From assembly GCA_007827375.1 (NCBI GenBank), contig VISH01000002.1:1079001-1143000 (forward strand): a DNA stretch of 64,000 nucleotides, given 5' to 3'. Below the pieces are notes generated by a model. That model did no database searches and was not told where the DNA came from. It worked only from the letters and a program-made list of their open reading frames with translations. Source of the DNA: Alteromonadaceae bacterium 2753L.S.0a.02. Its GTDB lineage: Bacteria; Pseudomonadota; Gammaproteobacteria; Pseudomonadales; Cellvibrionaceae. Both the position numbers and the translations under genes were made by a program. Below, one piece after another: positions 7,605 through 15,538 of the stretch. Each line of letters begins with the position of its first letter. The stretch's first letter is position 1.

Positions 7605-8066
7605 ATGGGTATGAAAAAAATATTTGTGCTTATTTTAGGTCTGTTTTCTGTAGGGTGTTCAAAAAAAGTCGGGAATTTGCCAGAAAAAATATATGTTCCA
7701 GGGGATGAGTTCATACAAAAGTTAACAATTTCTGTATCTAAAAAAGTAGTTCAAGCGGGAGGGACGATAACGCTAAATGCAATGAGGGAAAGTAATGGCT
7801 TTATTGAGATCGACTCTAAGGATTTGAAAGGAGAATGCTATTTTATTTCTGCGCCCCCTAGAATTGAGGATGATGTTTCTTTAAATATAAATTGGATCAT
7901 TTCGCCCAATGACAAAAGTTTTCAGTTTAGTGTTGATGACTCAGGTTCTAGAACAGTAATATTTAAAAACGCTGGGTTATATAAGTTGAAGGCGCATTCC
8001 TCATTATGGTGTCCACCAGGAATGTCTAGTGAGGAGCTCGAAATTCATGTTTTAGCAGAGCCATAG
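7605..8066 (+). CDS. Small lipoprotein, candidate immunity protein of the NucA/NucB cassette
   Basis: 153-aa protein with a lipoprotein signal, MGMKKIFVLILGLFSVGC, lipobox FSVGC with the modified Cys at residue 18, so probably membrane-anchored and facing the periplasm. The mature part is beta-rich (ISVSKKVVQAGGTITLNA, SRTVIFKNAGLYKLKAHS), suggesting an Ig-like fold. It begins 12 nt after the Rhs tip gene with AAAGG upstream, the usual position of an immunity gene. A periplasmic lipoprotein could neutralise an incoming DNase before entry, but this role is inferred from position only. It might instead be an unrelated cargo lipoprotein. Confidence 0.6.
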   Translation: MGMKKIFVLILGLFSVGCSKKVGNLPEKIYVPGDEFIQKLTISVSKKVVQAGGTITLNAMRESNGFIEIDSKDLKGECYFISAPPRIEDDVSLNINWIISPNDKSFQFSVDDSGSRTVIFKNAGLYKLKAHSSLWCPPGMSSEELEIHVLAEP

Positions 8067-8094
8067 GGGTCAGGGCCGTACTCCGGATCATATA

Positions 8095-8188
8095 AGATGG
8101 GTGCTTCCCGCGCAGTGTGGGGTTTAACTTCTCCGAGAAAAAGGTTAATAAATCAGGTGCCAGCCCGAAGCCCGGTAAATCCGGGCGC
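8095..8188 (+). repeat. Approx. 90-bp direct repeat, copy B
   Basis: Counterpart of the repeat at 537-628: matching GGGGTTTAAC, GAGAAAAAGGTTAATAAA and CCGAAGCCCGGTAAATCCGG. It lies about 30 bp after the lipoprotein stop. The CCCGG/CCGGG hairpin is kept but the T run is replaced by cgctccc. The bases after it to about 8400 are AT-rich with no gene that I can support. Confidence 0.7.
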
Positions 8189-8401
8189 TCCCTTTGCATA
8201 TATCAGCTCACTGATGTTGCCGCTTGCTCAAGATCATGGCGATTGAATACTATTTGAGTTTTATTAAGACTCACTAAAGCCGATTAATACTAAGAATTTA
8301 TTATTCTAGTTAATGGCTAATTATCGTGCATTTATGAATGTTTTACTATTTTTACACGTTAAATGGGCAGCGTAAATTAGCCGTGTGAACAGGCCAAATA
8401 G

Positions 8402-8593
8402 GAAAGCCGGAAAACGAGTTTAAGCCCCCACCAAACTAGAGAAGAGAGATCAATTATTGCTAGTGAGATTGAGGTCGTATATCGAGCAGGTTGGTGGTCA
8501 GTTGGTCAGCCTAGTATTGGTAGCGTATTCCCAACGGAAAAGCTTGAATACATTAACGGTATGACTTCACTTCCAGAGTGCGTGAGGCAATAG
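8402..8593 (+). pseudogene. 3' remnant of a probable toxin tip
   Basis: Open frame without a usable start, bounded by TAG at 8399-8401 and TAG at 8591-8593. It encodes a protein-like tail including EIEVVYRAGWWSVGQPS and GSVFPTEKLEYINGM. It ends 7 nt before the ATG of the next gene, the same close spacing as toxin-immunity pairs elsewhere in the window. I read it as the surviving end of a lost Rhs toxin. Weak evidence: no motif identified. Confidence 0.35.
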
Positions 8594-8600
8594 GTGGTTT

Positions 8601-9584
8601 ATGGGTTGGCATATTGTTAACACAAAATTAGAAAGCTTGATTCAATTTCTAGAAAGTGATTGGCAATCAGGTTATGACCCTTGCTTTAATCCTGAAGTAC
8701 CTCAATTGGTTGTGTATGAATTTGATTCATTAAACTGGACTGGCGTCGCAAAAGTAGCTCCTAAAAATCACGTACTGTGGGCGACGGAGATCCCAGGACA
8801 ACAGAGTCAATATGAGTCTGGGCGAGCGTGGGCGAATAGCCTGCTCAATGATGAGCAGGTTTATTCTAGGTTTAATGACGAATTGAGAAAAGCAGGTTTG
8901 GATCAGTTTAATGCTTCGGCACATTTGTTCGGTCCATATTGTGGGTGGGGATCCTACTTGGGTAAATCGAATAACGCCTTTCAGTCTGTTAATTTCACTA
9001 GTTGTGATTTTGTTTATTCTGGAATGATTGTGCCTTCAACTGCTTCGCAAAAGGTAATTTCGCTTTATAAACAGCAAATAAATGAATTCAGTGAATTGGC
9101 TTTTTGGAAATTAAACGAGTGTGATTTTATTGAAATCGACTTCAGAGATCTAAGGCGGGGGTACAAGGATGGAGCTCTGTTTAAGAATCCAAAAACCAAT
9201 CGGTATTTTGACGGAAATGTTGAGAAGGAAATAATAAGTCAATGTTCAAAATTAGAAGAACTAATTAGTGCCAAGGATTTGCAAACGCTTAATTTGCATT
9301 ATACGGATGCTGTTCGGCCGAATTTTGATTTAGTGCCTCAGATAGTCGAACGAAGCGACAAGCAGATGTGGCTGTTGTACTTGCTGCAGATTAGATTAAT
9401 GCGAAAGCTGAGATGGCCCAATTTTTATGTTAGTGTTTTTAGTGTGCCTGATTTAATTGAGCAAGTTAAAGAAAAGAATTCCGTCTACTCACAAGATCTA
9501 TATCATGAATTGAGAATGTTTAAAGAGGAGATGGAGAGCCGCTACCCCGTCTTGCTGGTAAACGCTCTTGACAGTCTTTGTTAG
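8601..9584 (+). CDS. Hypothetical protein, possible orphan immunity protein
   Basis: 327-aa soluble protein with no signal peptide or membrane segment. Rich in Trp, Tyr and acidic residues (SDWQSGYDPCFNPEV, FGPYCGWGSYLG, ECDFIEIDFRDLRRGY), with a Leu-rich helical C-terminal third (WLLYLLQIRLMRKLRW). AT-rich codon use like the Rhs-associated genes nearby and unlike the primase module. It follows an apparent toxin remnant by 7 nt, so an immunity role is possible, although 327 aa is long for that. I do not recognise the family. Confidence 0.6.
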   Translation: MGWHIVNTKLESLIQFLESDWQSGYDPCFNPEVPQLVVYEFDSLNWTGVAKVAPKNHVLWATEIPGQQSQYESGRAWANSLLNDEQVYSRFNDELRKAGLDQFNASAHLFGPYCGWGSYLGKSNNAFQSVNFTSCDFVYSGMIVPSTASQKVISLYKQQINEFSELAFWKLNECDFIEIDFRDLRRGYKDGALFKNPKTNRYFDGNVEKEIISQCSKLEELISAKDLQTLNLHYTDAVRPNFDLVPQIVERSDKQMWLLYLLQIRLMRKLRWPNFYVSVFSVPDLIEQVKEKNSVYSQDLYHELRMFKEEMESRYPVLLVNALDSLC

Positions 9585-10092
9585 TTTGTAGGAATACTTA
9601 CAGCTAATTTTCAGAACTGCTTTCCGGTCGTGTTAGAGTCAGTTGAATGGTTCCCTGCTCGGAATTTCTTAGCCGATGCAGAGAAACTAAGCGAATTCGC
9701 GGGTTCCGAATTGCCTCGCGCCTATATTTCCCTGATCGTATATCACGAAACAGTTTGCTTGCGCGCCTGGCTTTTTCTTCGTAAGCCTTTCACTTTTCGC
9801 CATTACCCATTTCCTCGGTTTTCTAGCTTAACCATATCACCAAAGCCCAGCCAGCCCAAGCTCTGATCTGGCGTTAACTCCCTCAGCACCAGACCTTAGT
9901 CCCCATTGGCAAAACTGACCATGCCCCTTTAGCCGGTTTCAGTGTTGCGACTTAGTAAAACTGGTACGGCGTACTCATCAGTCCCTCCAACTGTGGGGAC
10001 CGGCAAAACGCCATACCTGTTCCGGTTAAGGCGCGCCAGTGATTCCTGCGAGTTGGCCCCAACAATTTTGCTAAAGAGCATATGGTTAAATT
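9585..10092. other. Intergenic region, no gene supported
   Basis: About 500 bp with no convincing coding sequence. A 78-codon frame at 9630-9866 has no ribosome-binding site and unnatural composition. The rest carries many stops. No strong repeat was seen. Confidence 0.5.
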
Positions 10093-10572
10093 ATGAACAA
10101 TTTTGTAGATGAAATCCATAAAGGATTTGAAGATTCTCTGACCACTTTGATGTATCTAATACATGGTCCGCTGGTGGCGAAAGATCAGCTTTGGAGAGAG
10201 TTGGGATACAGCTCTTCCGTTGCTCTGCGTATGGCTGTAAATCGGGGTACACTTCCAGTTACCCTGATGGAGTTGCCTCATCGTCACGGCAGGTTCGGGT
10301 TAACCGAGGAGATCGCGAGCTGGTTGGTTTCCCAACGCATAAAGAACAGCAAAAGTCCCATTGAGCGAATTGTGAACAGTGTCGGCGAGAACCGAGTAAT
10401 TCATAACGTACTTCTGCACGAGAAAGATTTGCTGGGGCTATTACAGCTGGAAACTCGAAGTCAATTGCTCGATAAAAATAAAAAGCATCAGATTCCTTTT
10501 CCTGTTTTTACGATTGACCAGCGGCAAACCAAGCTGTTTGCGCTTGTATGTGAAGTGCCGGATTTGCTCTAA
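10093..10572 (+). CDS. Hypothetical protein with AlpA/excisionase-like HTH segment
   Basis: 159 aa. Residues about 28-75 (PLVAKDQLWRELGYSSSVAL, RMAVNRGTLPV, RHGRFGLTEEIASWLVSQR) follow the layout of small winged-helix proteins of the AlpA/excisionase type: helix-turn-helix, a GTLPV strand, an Arg-Gly-Arg wing and a closing helix ending before WL. The C-terminal half has no motif I know. The gene at 11671-12111 has the same order of segments, so the two may be related. A DNA-binding role for element control is inferred. Converges with the next gene with 9 bp between the stops. Confidence 0.55.
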   Translation: MNNFVDEIHKGFEDSLTTLMYLIHGPLVAKDQLWRELGYSSSVALRMAVNRGTLPVTLMELPHRHGRFGLTEEIASWLVSQRIKNSKSPIERIVNSVGENRVIHNVLLHEKDLLGLLQLETRSQLLDKNKKHQIPFPVFTIDQRQTKLFALVCEVPDLL

Positions 10573-10581
10573 AGGCTGGAG

Positions 10582-11619
10582 TCACCAGATCCGATGTGTT
10601 TTACGAAAGTTTCTGGTAAGCACAATTTCGCCGTATTCAGGACGCCCTTTGGAATAAAGCGACGCTTTTTCGTAGTTCCCTTTGATCCATTGATCCGCAT
10701 AGCGATCAGCTAAGTAAAGAGCCTCTTTGTAAAACGATGACAAGGAAAGGATTAATCCTTTACCGTTAGTAAGCTGGTACTCTGCAGCTTCACAAACGTC
10801 AAGATTATGTGCCAAATATTGCTCATAGCTGCGGGTATAAGCAGGAAATGTGTTTACCTCTGGATATGCGATATTTCGAAGCTGCGCAAAATAGCTTGAA
10901 CAATCCTTACCGCAAAAATTATGTTTCAGAGATAGATTTTCTTGAAGATAAAAAACGAGTGCCTCACATAGGGTTTCGGAAGCTCTGCCAAACGGTGAGG
11001 TAATCAAAAATCGCCAGAAATGTAAAACGAGTTGTTGCAGCGAAAAGCGTTTCAGTACTCCATTAGTTTTCGCAGATTGCTGGTTTATCATCAAAATTTG
11101 ATAGGCCAAAAATTCCTCGCTATTAATTAGATCTGAATTTTCATAAGACCAAAAACGCTTAGTCTGTTTGATTTGATTATTGAGGGGAGTCCTTTTGAAA
11201 ACCCTGTTCTCAAGGGTTGGACTCAATATATCGATAAAAGCCTTGTAATCAGCACTGCGCATGCTTGGCTTTTTGAGTATCGCGCAGAGCGGTGAGCTAA
11301 GGGGCTGATCGCTCACGCCTAACTGTTTATCAACACGCTGAATTAATCCCTGATCCTTTATGCCTCGTTCCCCTGCCAGCACTCGGGCCCAATATTGCGT
11401 GCTCATTTGTTTCAAATAGCTGTCTTCGCCGAATTTTTCCCTCCGAATCGCTGCGCTCGTGGGGAAGTCGGACGCCAAAATTTCAGGAGTGACATTTGGA
11501 GATCCCCGGAGTATTTGCAGAGCCTTACAGACGGACTGCACCCAAATTCGTGCTTGTATGTTGCTCAAATTTTTCTTCAGTTTGGCGAATTCGTCGGTGC
11601 CAGACTCATTTACTTTCAT
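10582..11619 (-). CDS. Hypothetical protein of 345 aa
   Basis: Basic, soluble, largely helical protein on the opposite strand to all neighbours. Notable segments: IQARIWVQSVCKALQILRG, QYWARVLAGERGIKDQGLIQ (suggestive of a small HTH where WARVLAGER precedes a turn), and LQQLVLHFWRFLITSPFGR. No signal peptide. It sits between two small HTH-like genes. Family not recognised. The middle phrase resembles DNA-binding proteins that act on sequence context, but that is only an impression. Confidence 0.6.
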   Translation of the reverse strand: MKVNESGTDEFAKLKKNLSNIQARIWVQSVCKALQILRGSPNVTPEILASDFPTSAAIRREKFGEDSYLKQMSTQYWARVLAGERGIKDQGLIQRVDKQLGVSDQPLSSPLCAILKKPSMRSADYKAFIDILSPTLENRVFKRTPLNNQIKQTKRFWSYENSDLINSEEFLAYQILMINQQSAKTNGVLKRFSLQQLVLHFWRFLITSPFGRASETLCEALVFYLQENLSLKHNFCGKDCSSYFAQLRNIAYPEVNTFPAYTRSYEQYLAHNLDVCEAAEYQLTNGKGLILSLSSFYKEALYLADRYADQWIKGNYEKASLYSKGRPEYGEIVLTRNFRKTHRIW

Positions 11620-11670
11620 AACGCCTCACAACCCTTATGAGAGTAGGGGTGGCTAACCCGATATAACTCA

Positions 11671-12111
11671 TTGAAACTATTAAGTTATTCCGGGTTTAGA
11701 GTGTCAATTGCCGCAAAAAATGGTTTTTGTGTGACCATTTGTCCCGCGATAAAATTTAAACCCATTTTCGCACGTGACGCCTGGCTGTCACAAATAAGGA
11801 GGGGTGCAATAATAAGTGAATTTGACTACTGGTATGCCCGAATTCTGGATCGTTTGATAGCGCGGTATGGCGCACAAATAGGCTTAAAGACCTTACAGAA
11901 AATTCTGTACTTCAACTCCCTGGATGCGCTTGTCGCCGCTATCAACAATAAGCATATTGTGGTTGAATCGGCGACTTTAGCAAAAGGGATGTATGCGAGA
12001 ATCAAAACCGAATCGGTGGCAAAATATATTGCAAATCAATACGTTAGCGCCGTTCAGCATCCGCTATGTAACAAAAATCTGGAGGTGAAAGATGAAATAG
12101 ATGCCCTATAA
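11671..12111 (+). CDS. Small hypothetical protein, HTH-like
   Basis: 146 aa as the open frame reads; the true start may be further in, because the first 45 residues are unlike the rest. The stretch RYGAQIGLKTLQKILYFNS, DALVAAINNKHIVV, YARIKTESVAKYIANQYV parallels the HTH-like layout of the protein at 10093-10572 (helix, turn, strand, wing, final helix). It lies just ahead of the IS21-type operon, on the same strand. It may regulate that element; no direct evidence. Confidence 0.5.
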   Translation: MKLLSYSGFRVSIAAKNGFCVTICPAIKFKPIFARDAWLSQIRRGAIISEFDYWYARILDRLIARYGAQIGLKTLQKILYFNSLDALVAAINNKHIVVESATLAKGMYARIKTESVAKYIANQYVSAVQHPLCNKNLEVKDEIDAL

Positions 12112-12174
12112 CACAGTAAATTCAGTACTTGGTAATTAGGTAGGCATAGAACACAGGTGACAGAAATGAAAAAG

Positions 12175-12232
12175 CCCTGATGGTGCGCCAACACCAGCAG
12201 GGCCGGAAGTCTGGTTAGTCCCGCAGACTTTT
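12175..12232 (+). terminator. Two consecutive hairpins ahead of istA
   Basis: First hairpin 12175-12201: CCCTG-a-TGGTG pairs with CACCA-g-CAGGG. Second: AAGTCTG (12207-12213) with CAGACTT (12224-12230), followed by TTTT. Together they look like a terminator for the upstream gene, or the structured end of the IS21-type element. A further inverted repeat, CAGCGGC/GCCGCTG, lies at 12304-12318. The rest of 12112-12359 holds no gene. Confidence 0.45.
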
Positions 12233-12359
12233 CCTCATTTTAATCCCTTCTTTGTCCGTGTCAATCGGTTTGTGCCGATACGGATGCTCTTTGCCTGAAA
12301 TTCAGCGGCGGCCGCTGCTCAGATGAGTGGTGGTTCGTCGATCTTCAAGGTAATCAACA

Positions 12360-13904
12360 ATGAAACTTACAAAAATGGTTGTGATACGGGAAATCTGCCG
12401 ACTCTTATTGACGACAGAACTTTCATTTAACGAAATCGCCAGGCTGCTCAACACCTCAAGCAAGCGGGTGTCTCGGATAAAGAAGCACCTCGACAATCTC
12501 TCTATAACCTGGCCCGAAGTGGAAGATTTTACCGACAGGGTTCTCTTTCGAAAGCTATATCCGAAGCGAAAGAATCGCTATGTGAGACGCGAGCCAAACT
12601 GGCTCGAAATCCATGAATTGATGCGAAATAAACATCAAACGTTGATCCAACTTTGGGAGGAGTATCGGCTCATAGAGCCCGCTAACGCTTATTCCTACTC
12701 TCAATTTACCTGCAAATACAGCGATTTTTTGAAAACTATCGATGTGACGATGCGTATGGTGCATTACCCAGGCGAAGTTGCCTTTGTGGATTTTGCAGGT
12801 CTCACAATTCCGTATTATCAAGATGAAAGTGAAAAAGAAGCGCAAGTGTTTATCGGAATTTCGGGGTGCTCTAACTACACATTCGCTTTTGCTTGCAGAG
12901 ACCAAAGCTCCGAAAGTTGGATTGATGCCCACAATAAAATGCTCACTTATTTTGGCGGGGTTCACTTGGTAATAGTCCCCGACAATTTGAAAGCCGCTGT
13001 CACGCGGGCAGGTGCATTCCCCTTATTAAATCGTGTGTACCTGGAATGGGCACAGCATAACGATACCGTAATTGCACCCGCTCGCGTACGGCATCCGCAG
13101 GACAAATCCAAGGCTGAGGCTGCGGTACTTTTTGTTTCTCGGTGGATTACCGCGCCCTTGCGACGAAGGAAATTTTTCAGTCTGGAGGAAATTAATTTGG
13201 CAATCAGCGAATTGTTGCCAGCATTGAATGAGCGTAAATTTAAACGTCTCCCTGGGACTCGCCATTCACGGTTCTTGGAGTTTGATAAACCTGCGTTAAA
13301 ACCTTTGCCAGCTAAGCCTTTTGAGCATGTCACATGGGTAGCCGCGCAAAAAGTGGGGCCAGATTACCATGTATTTGTTGAAGGCCACGCCTACAGTGTT
13401 CCCTACGAAACTGTTGGAAAATACGTTGAGGCCTGTTTTTCAGTGTCTACAGTTCAATTGTTCCACGATGGCGCACGAGTGGCGATTCATAAACGCAGTT
13501 ATGAGCAAGGTGGCCGGACCTTGGATAAATCTCATATGACGAAGTCGCATCAAGCCTACATGGAGCGCCATTTGAGTGACTTTATCAATTGGGCCCAGCC
13601 CATTGGCGAGCACGCACTTTTTGCTATCGAGGCTCAGTTTGAAGGTAAGCCTCACTACTCCTACGCCGCAGCTGTGGCGTGTGACAAGCTAAAACGACTT
13701 TGCTCCTTGCATGGTCCAGACCGCTTCGAGGCGGCGTGTGCACGCGCCACGCGTTTGAGGTCCCTCACGGTCAAAACCATTAATTCAATACTTACTCGAA
13801 AGTTGGAATCGATGAATGTTCCAGAGCAGCTTGAGATGGATTATTTGCCATTGCACCAGAATGTTCGTGGGTCGGACTACTATGCAGCGAGAGGTAACGT
13901 CTGA
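12360..13904 (+). CDS. istA: IS21-family transposase IstA
   Basis: 514-aa DDE transposase. N-terminus: HTH (SFNEIARLLNTSSKRVSRIK). Central RNase-H-like core with first Asp in VAFVDFAG, second in VIVPDNLKAAV and the Glu region in HPQDKSKAEAAV. C-terminus: beta-barrel (GHAYSVPYETVGKYV) and a basic tail. Length is usual for IstA. The stop overlaps the istB ATG (ATGA), as in IS21 elements, so the two are coupled. Unlike a simple IS21, the transcript goes on into a TOPRIM gene and a tyrosine recombinase. Terminal repeats of an IS21 could not be recognised by eye. Confidence 0.92.
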   Translation: MKLTKMVVIREICRLLLTTELSFNEIARLLNTSSKRVSRIKKHLDNLSITWPEVEDFTDRVLFRKLYPKRKNRYVRREPNWLEIHELMRNKHQTLIQLWEEYRLIEPANAYSYSQFTCKYSDFLKTIDVTMRMVHYPGEVAFVDFAGLTIPYYQDESEKEAQVFIGISGCSNYTFAFACRDQSSESWIDAHNKMLTYFGGVHLVIVPDNLKAAVTRAGAFPLLNRVYLEWAQHNDTVIAPARVRHPQDKSKAEAAVLFVSRWITAPLRRRKFFSLEEINLAISELLPALNERKFKRLPGTRHSRFLEFDKPALKPLPAKPFEHVTWVAAQKVGPDYHVFVEGHAYSVPYETVGKYVEACFSVSTVQLFHDGARVAIHKRSYEQGGRTLDKSHMTKSHQAYMERHLSDFINWAQPIGEHALFAIEAQFEGKPHYSYAAAVACDKLKRLCSLHGPDRFEAACARATRLRSLTVKTINSILTRKLESMNVPEQLEMDYLPLHQNVRGSDYYAARGNV

Positions 13905-14659
13905 TGAATGAACAATATACCTACCGACAGCTTTTGGACTTACGGTTTCATGGGATGATTGAATTGCACGAACGTTTTGAGCAAAACCCTGCCATTGTGC
14001 CAGATCATTCGCGAGACTTTTTTGGTGCCATGGTGGAAGCGGAAGTGCATGATCGCCGACACAGAAAACAAATGCGGATGATGAAGAATGCGCGCTTCAA
14101 ATATTCCAATGCATGCCTGGAAGATTTTGACTTTTCAGTTGACCGTGGAGTTAGTCGAAACTTTATCTCTTGGCTGAGCGGTTTTTCTTGGTTGAAGCAA
14201 CACCAAAATATCATCATTACTGGCCCGACAGGGACCGGTAAGACCAATACTGCCTGTGCGATTGGCACAAATGCAATCCGTCAGGGCTATTCGGTCTTGT
14301 ATAAGCGTGTCCCTCGGCTTTGTGAAGAGCTTGAAGTCGCACATGGTGATGGGTCACTGCCGAGCGTGCGCGCCAAACTCCAGAAGTACAACATTTTGAT
14401 ACTTGATGAGTGGGCCGTTTCACCCATTACTTCTCGAGCCCGACTGGATCTTTTGGAAGTTATTGAAGACCGGGTTGGTACGGGGTCGCTCGTTATCACA
14501 TCTCAACTGCCGGTAAATCAGTGGCATGCCTATATAGGTGATCCGACGCTGGCAGATGCGTTACTTGACCGGGTTGTTCATCGATCACATCAAGTTGAGC
14601 TTAAAGGTGATTCCATGAGAAAACTTAAAGAAAGCGTTCAGGAGAAAAATTATGTTTAG
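13904..14659 (+). CDS. istB: IS21-family helper ATPase IstB
   Basis: 251-aa AAA+ ATPase related to DnaC. It helps IstA choose and remodel target DNA. Visible motifs: Walker A GPTGTGKT, Walker B ILILDEWA (family usual: DDFG or similar), sensor segment LVITSQLPVNQWH, and an Arg-containing LLDRVVHRSH near the end. Starts inside the istA stop and overlaps the TOPRIM start by 8 nt, so all three are translationally coupled. By analogy, IstB could serve the TOPRIM protein as the fused ATPase does in the 1159-4197 primase; that is inference. Confidence 0.92.
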   Translation: MNEQYTYRQLLDLRFHGMIELHERFEQNPAIVPDHSRDFFGAMVEAEVHDRRHRKQMRMMKNARFKYSNACLEDFDFSVDRGVSRNFISWLSGFSWLKQHQNIIITGPTGTGKTNTACAIGTNAIRQGYSVLYKRVPRLCEELEVAHGDGSLPSVRAKLQKYNILILDEWAVSPITSRARLDLLEVIEDRVGTGSLVITSQLPVNQWHAYIGDPTLADALLDRVVHRSHQVELKGDSMRKLKESVQEKNYV

Positions 14660-15533
14660 TGACGTTATTCCCTTAAATATCGGTGTCTCAACAATGGTTC
14701 CAGGTGCTTATTTCCCTGGTATGGAGGATTTATTTGTCGACCCCGGAATGGACTCTGTGAAATCAATGCACTTAAAAATCCTTTTTAATCAATACCACCA
14801 AACGTTGTTAGAGAGCGACAAGCAAAAATCCTGGTTTAAAGATCGTGCTGTTGATATTACCGACGACATCATAAGGCGATTCCACCTTGGTTTTGCCGAT
14901 ACTTCGATCAGCAAAAAAATATCGCGTAAACATGGTCGAGAGTCCGAATATTTTCGGGGAAATATGCGGCAATTGGGGTTGTACAAATCAACGGGCTACC
15001 CTTTTTTTCACGGCGATATCATTTTCCCGTTGTTCGATGATCACGGTGGGATTACTGCGGCCTACGGACGAAGGGTCACTGACGAAAATCGCTCTCATAA
15101 ACTTTATCACCGGCACTGGACCATCGGTGATCCAGTATTCTTTAACCAAGCAGCGATCGAGTTAAATTCGACTATTATCCTGTGCAAAACTCCACTGGAG
15201 GCATTGACGTTTATTTGTGCCGGTATCGAAAACGTCATTTCTACCATGGGGATTTATAGTTTTGAAGCCGAGCACTTGGCCATCCTAGAGAAACACAATA
15301 TTAGGGAGGTCACTTTGGCTTTTGATAACAGTGACCAGGGAAATCATGTTAGCGGTCTAATTTCTCAATGCCTCAATGCGTCCAATATTCATTGCCTACG
15401 GTTGCAACTGCCTAAAAACAGCGATGTTAACTTGTTTGCGCAACGATATAGCAATCGTCGCGAAGCGATGCGGTATTTGGTCGAGACAGGTTTCCCTTGT
15501 AATCAAAGCTATGAAAATCTGCTGAGGAGTTAA
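14652..15533 (+). CDS. DnaG-type TOPRIM protein without zinc finger, degenerate active site
   Basis: 293 aa. It aligns along its length with residues about 130-360 of the primase at 1159-4197: FNQYHQTLLES, IIRRFHLGFADTSI, MRQLGLYKSTGYPFFHGDI, AAYGRRVTD, LCKTPLEALTF, LAFDNSDQG. It lacks the CHC2 zinc finger and any P-loop. At the TOPRIM catalytic positions Glu is Lys179 (LCK versus LCE) and the DxD is D225-N-S227. Metal binding and priming are therefore doubtful, and a structural or DNA-binding role is more likely. Good RBS (GGAG) 7 nt before the ATG; overlaps istB by 8 nt and is followed 5 nt later by the recombinase. Confidence 0.82.
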   Translation: MFSDVIPLNIGVSTMVPGAYFPGMEDLFVDPGMDSVKSMHLKILFNQYHQTLLESDKQKSWFKDRAVDITDDIIRRFHLGFADTSISKKISRKHGRESEYFRGNMRQLGLYKSTGYPFFHGDIIFPLFDDHGGITAAYGRRVTDENRSHKLYHRHWTIGDPVFFNQAAIELNSTIILCKTPLEALTFICAGIENVISTMGIYSFEAEHLAILEKHNIREVTLAFDNSDQGNHVSGLISQCLNASNIHCLRLQLPKNSDVNLFAQRYSNRREAMRYLVETGFPCNQSYENLLRS

Positions 15534-15538
15534 GTGTT

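Noticed and set aside
8095..8192. Second copy of the hairpin as a rho-independent terminator
   Set aside because: The stem is kept but the T run is missing, so only the repeat was annotated.
9630..9866. 78-aa frame
   Set aside because: No RBS and unnatural composition; flanking DNA is non-coding.
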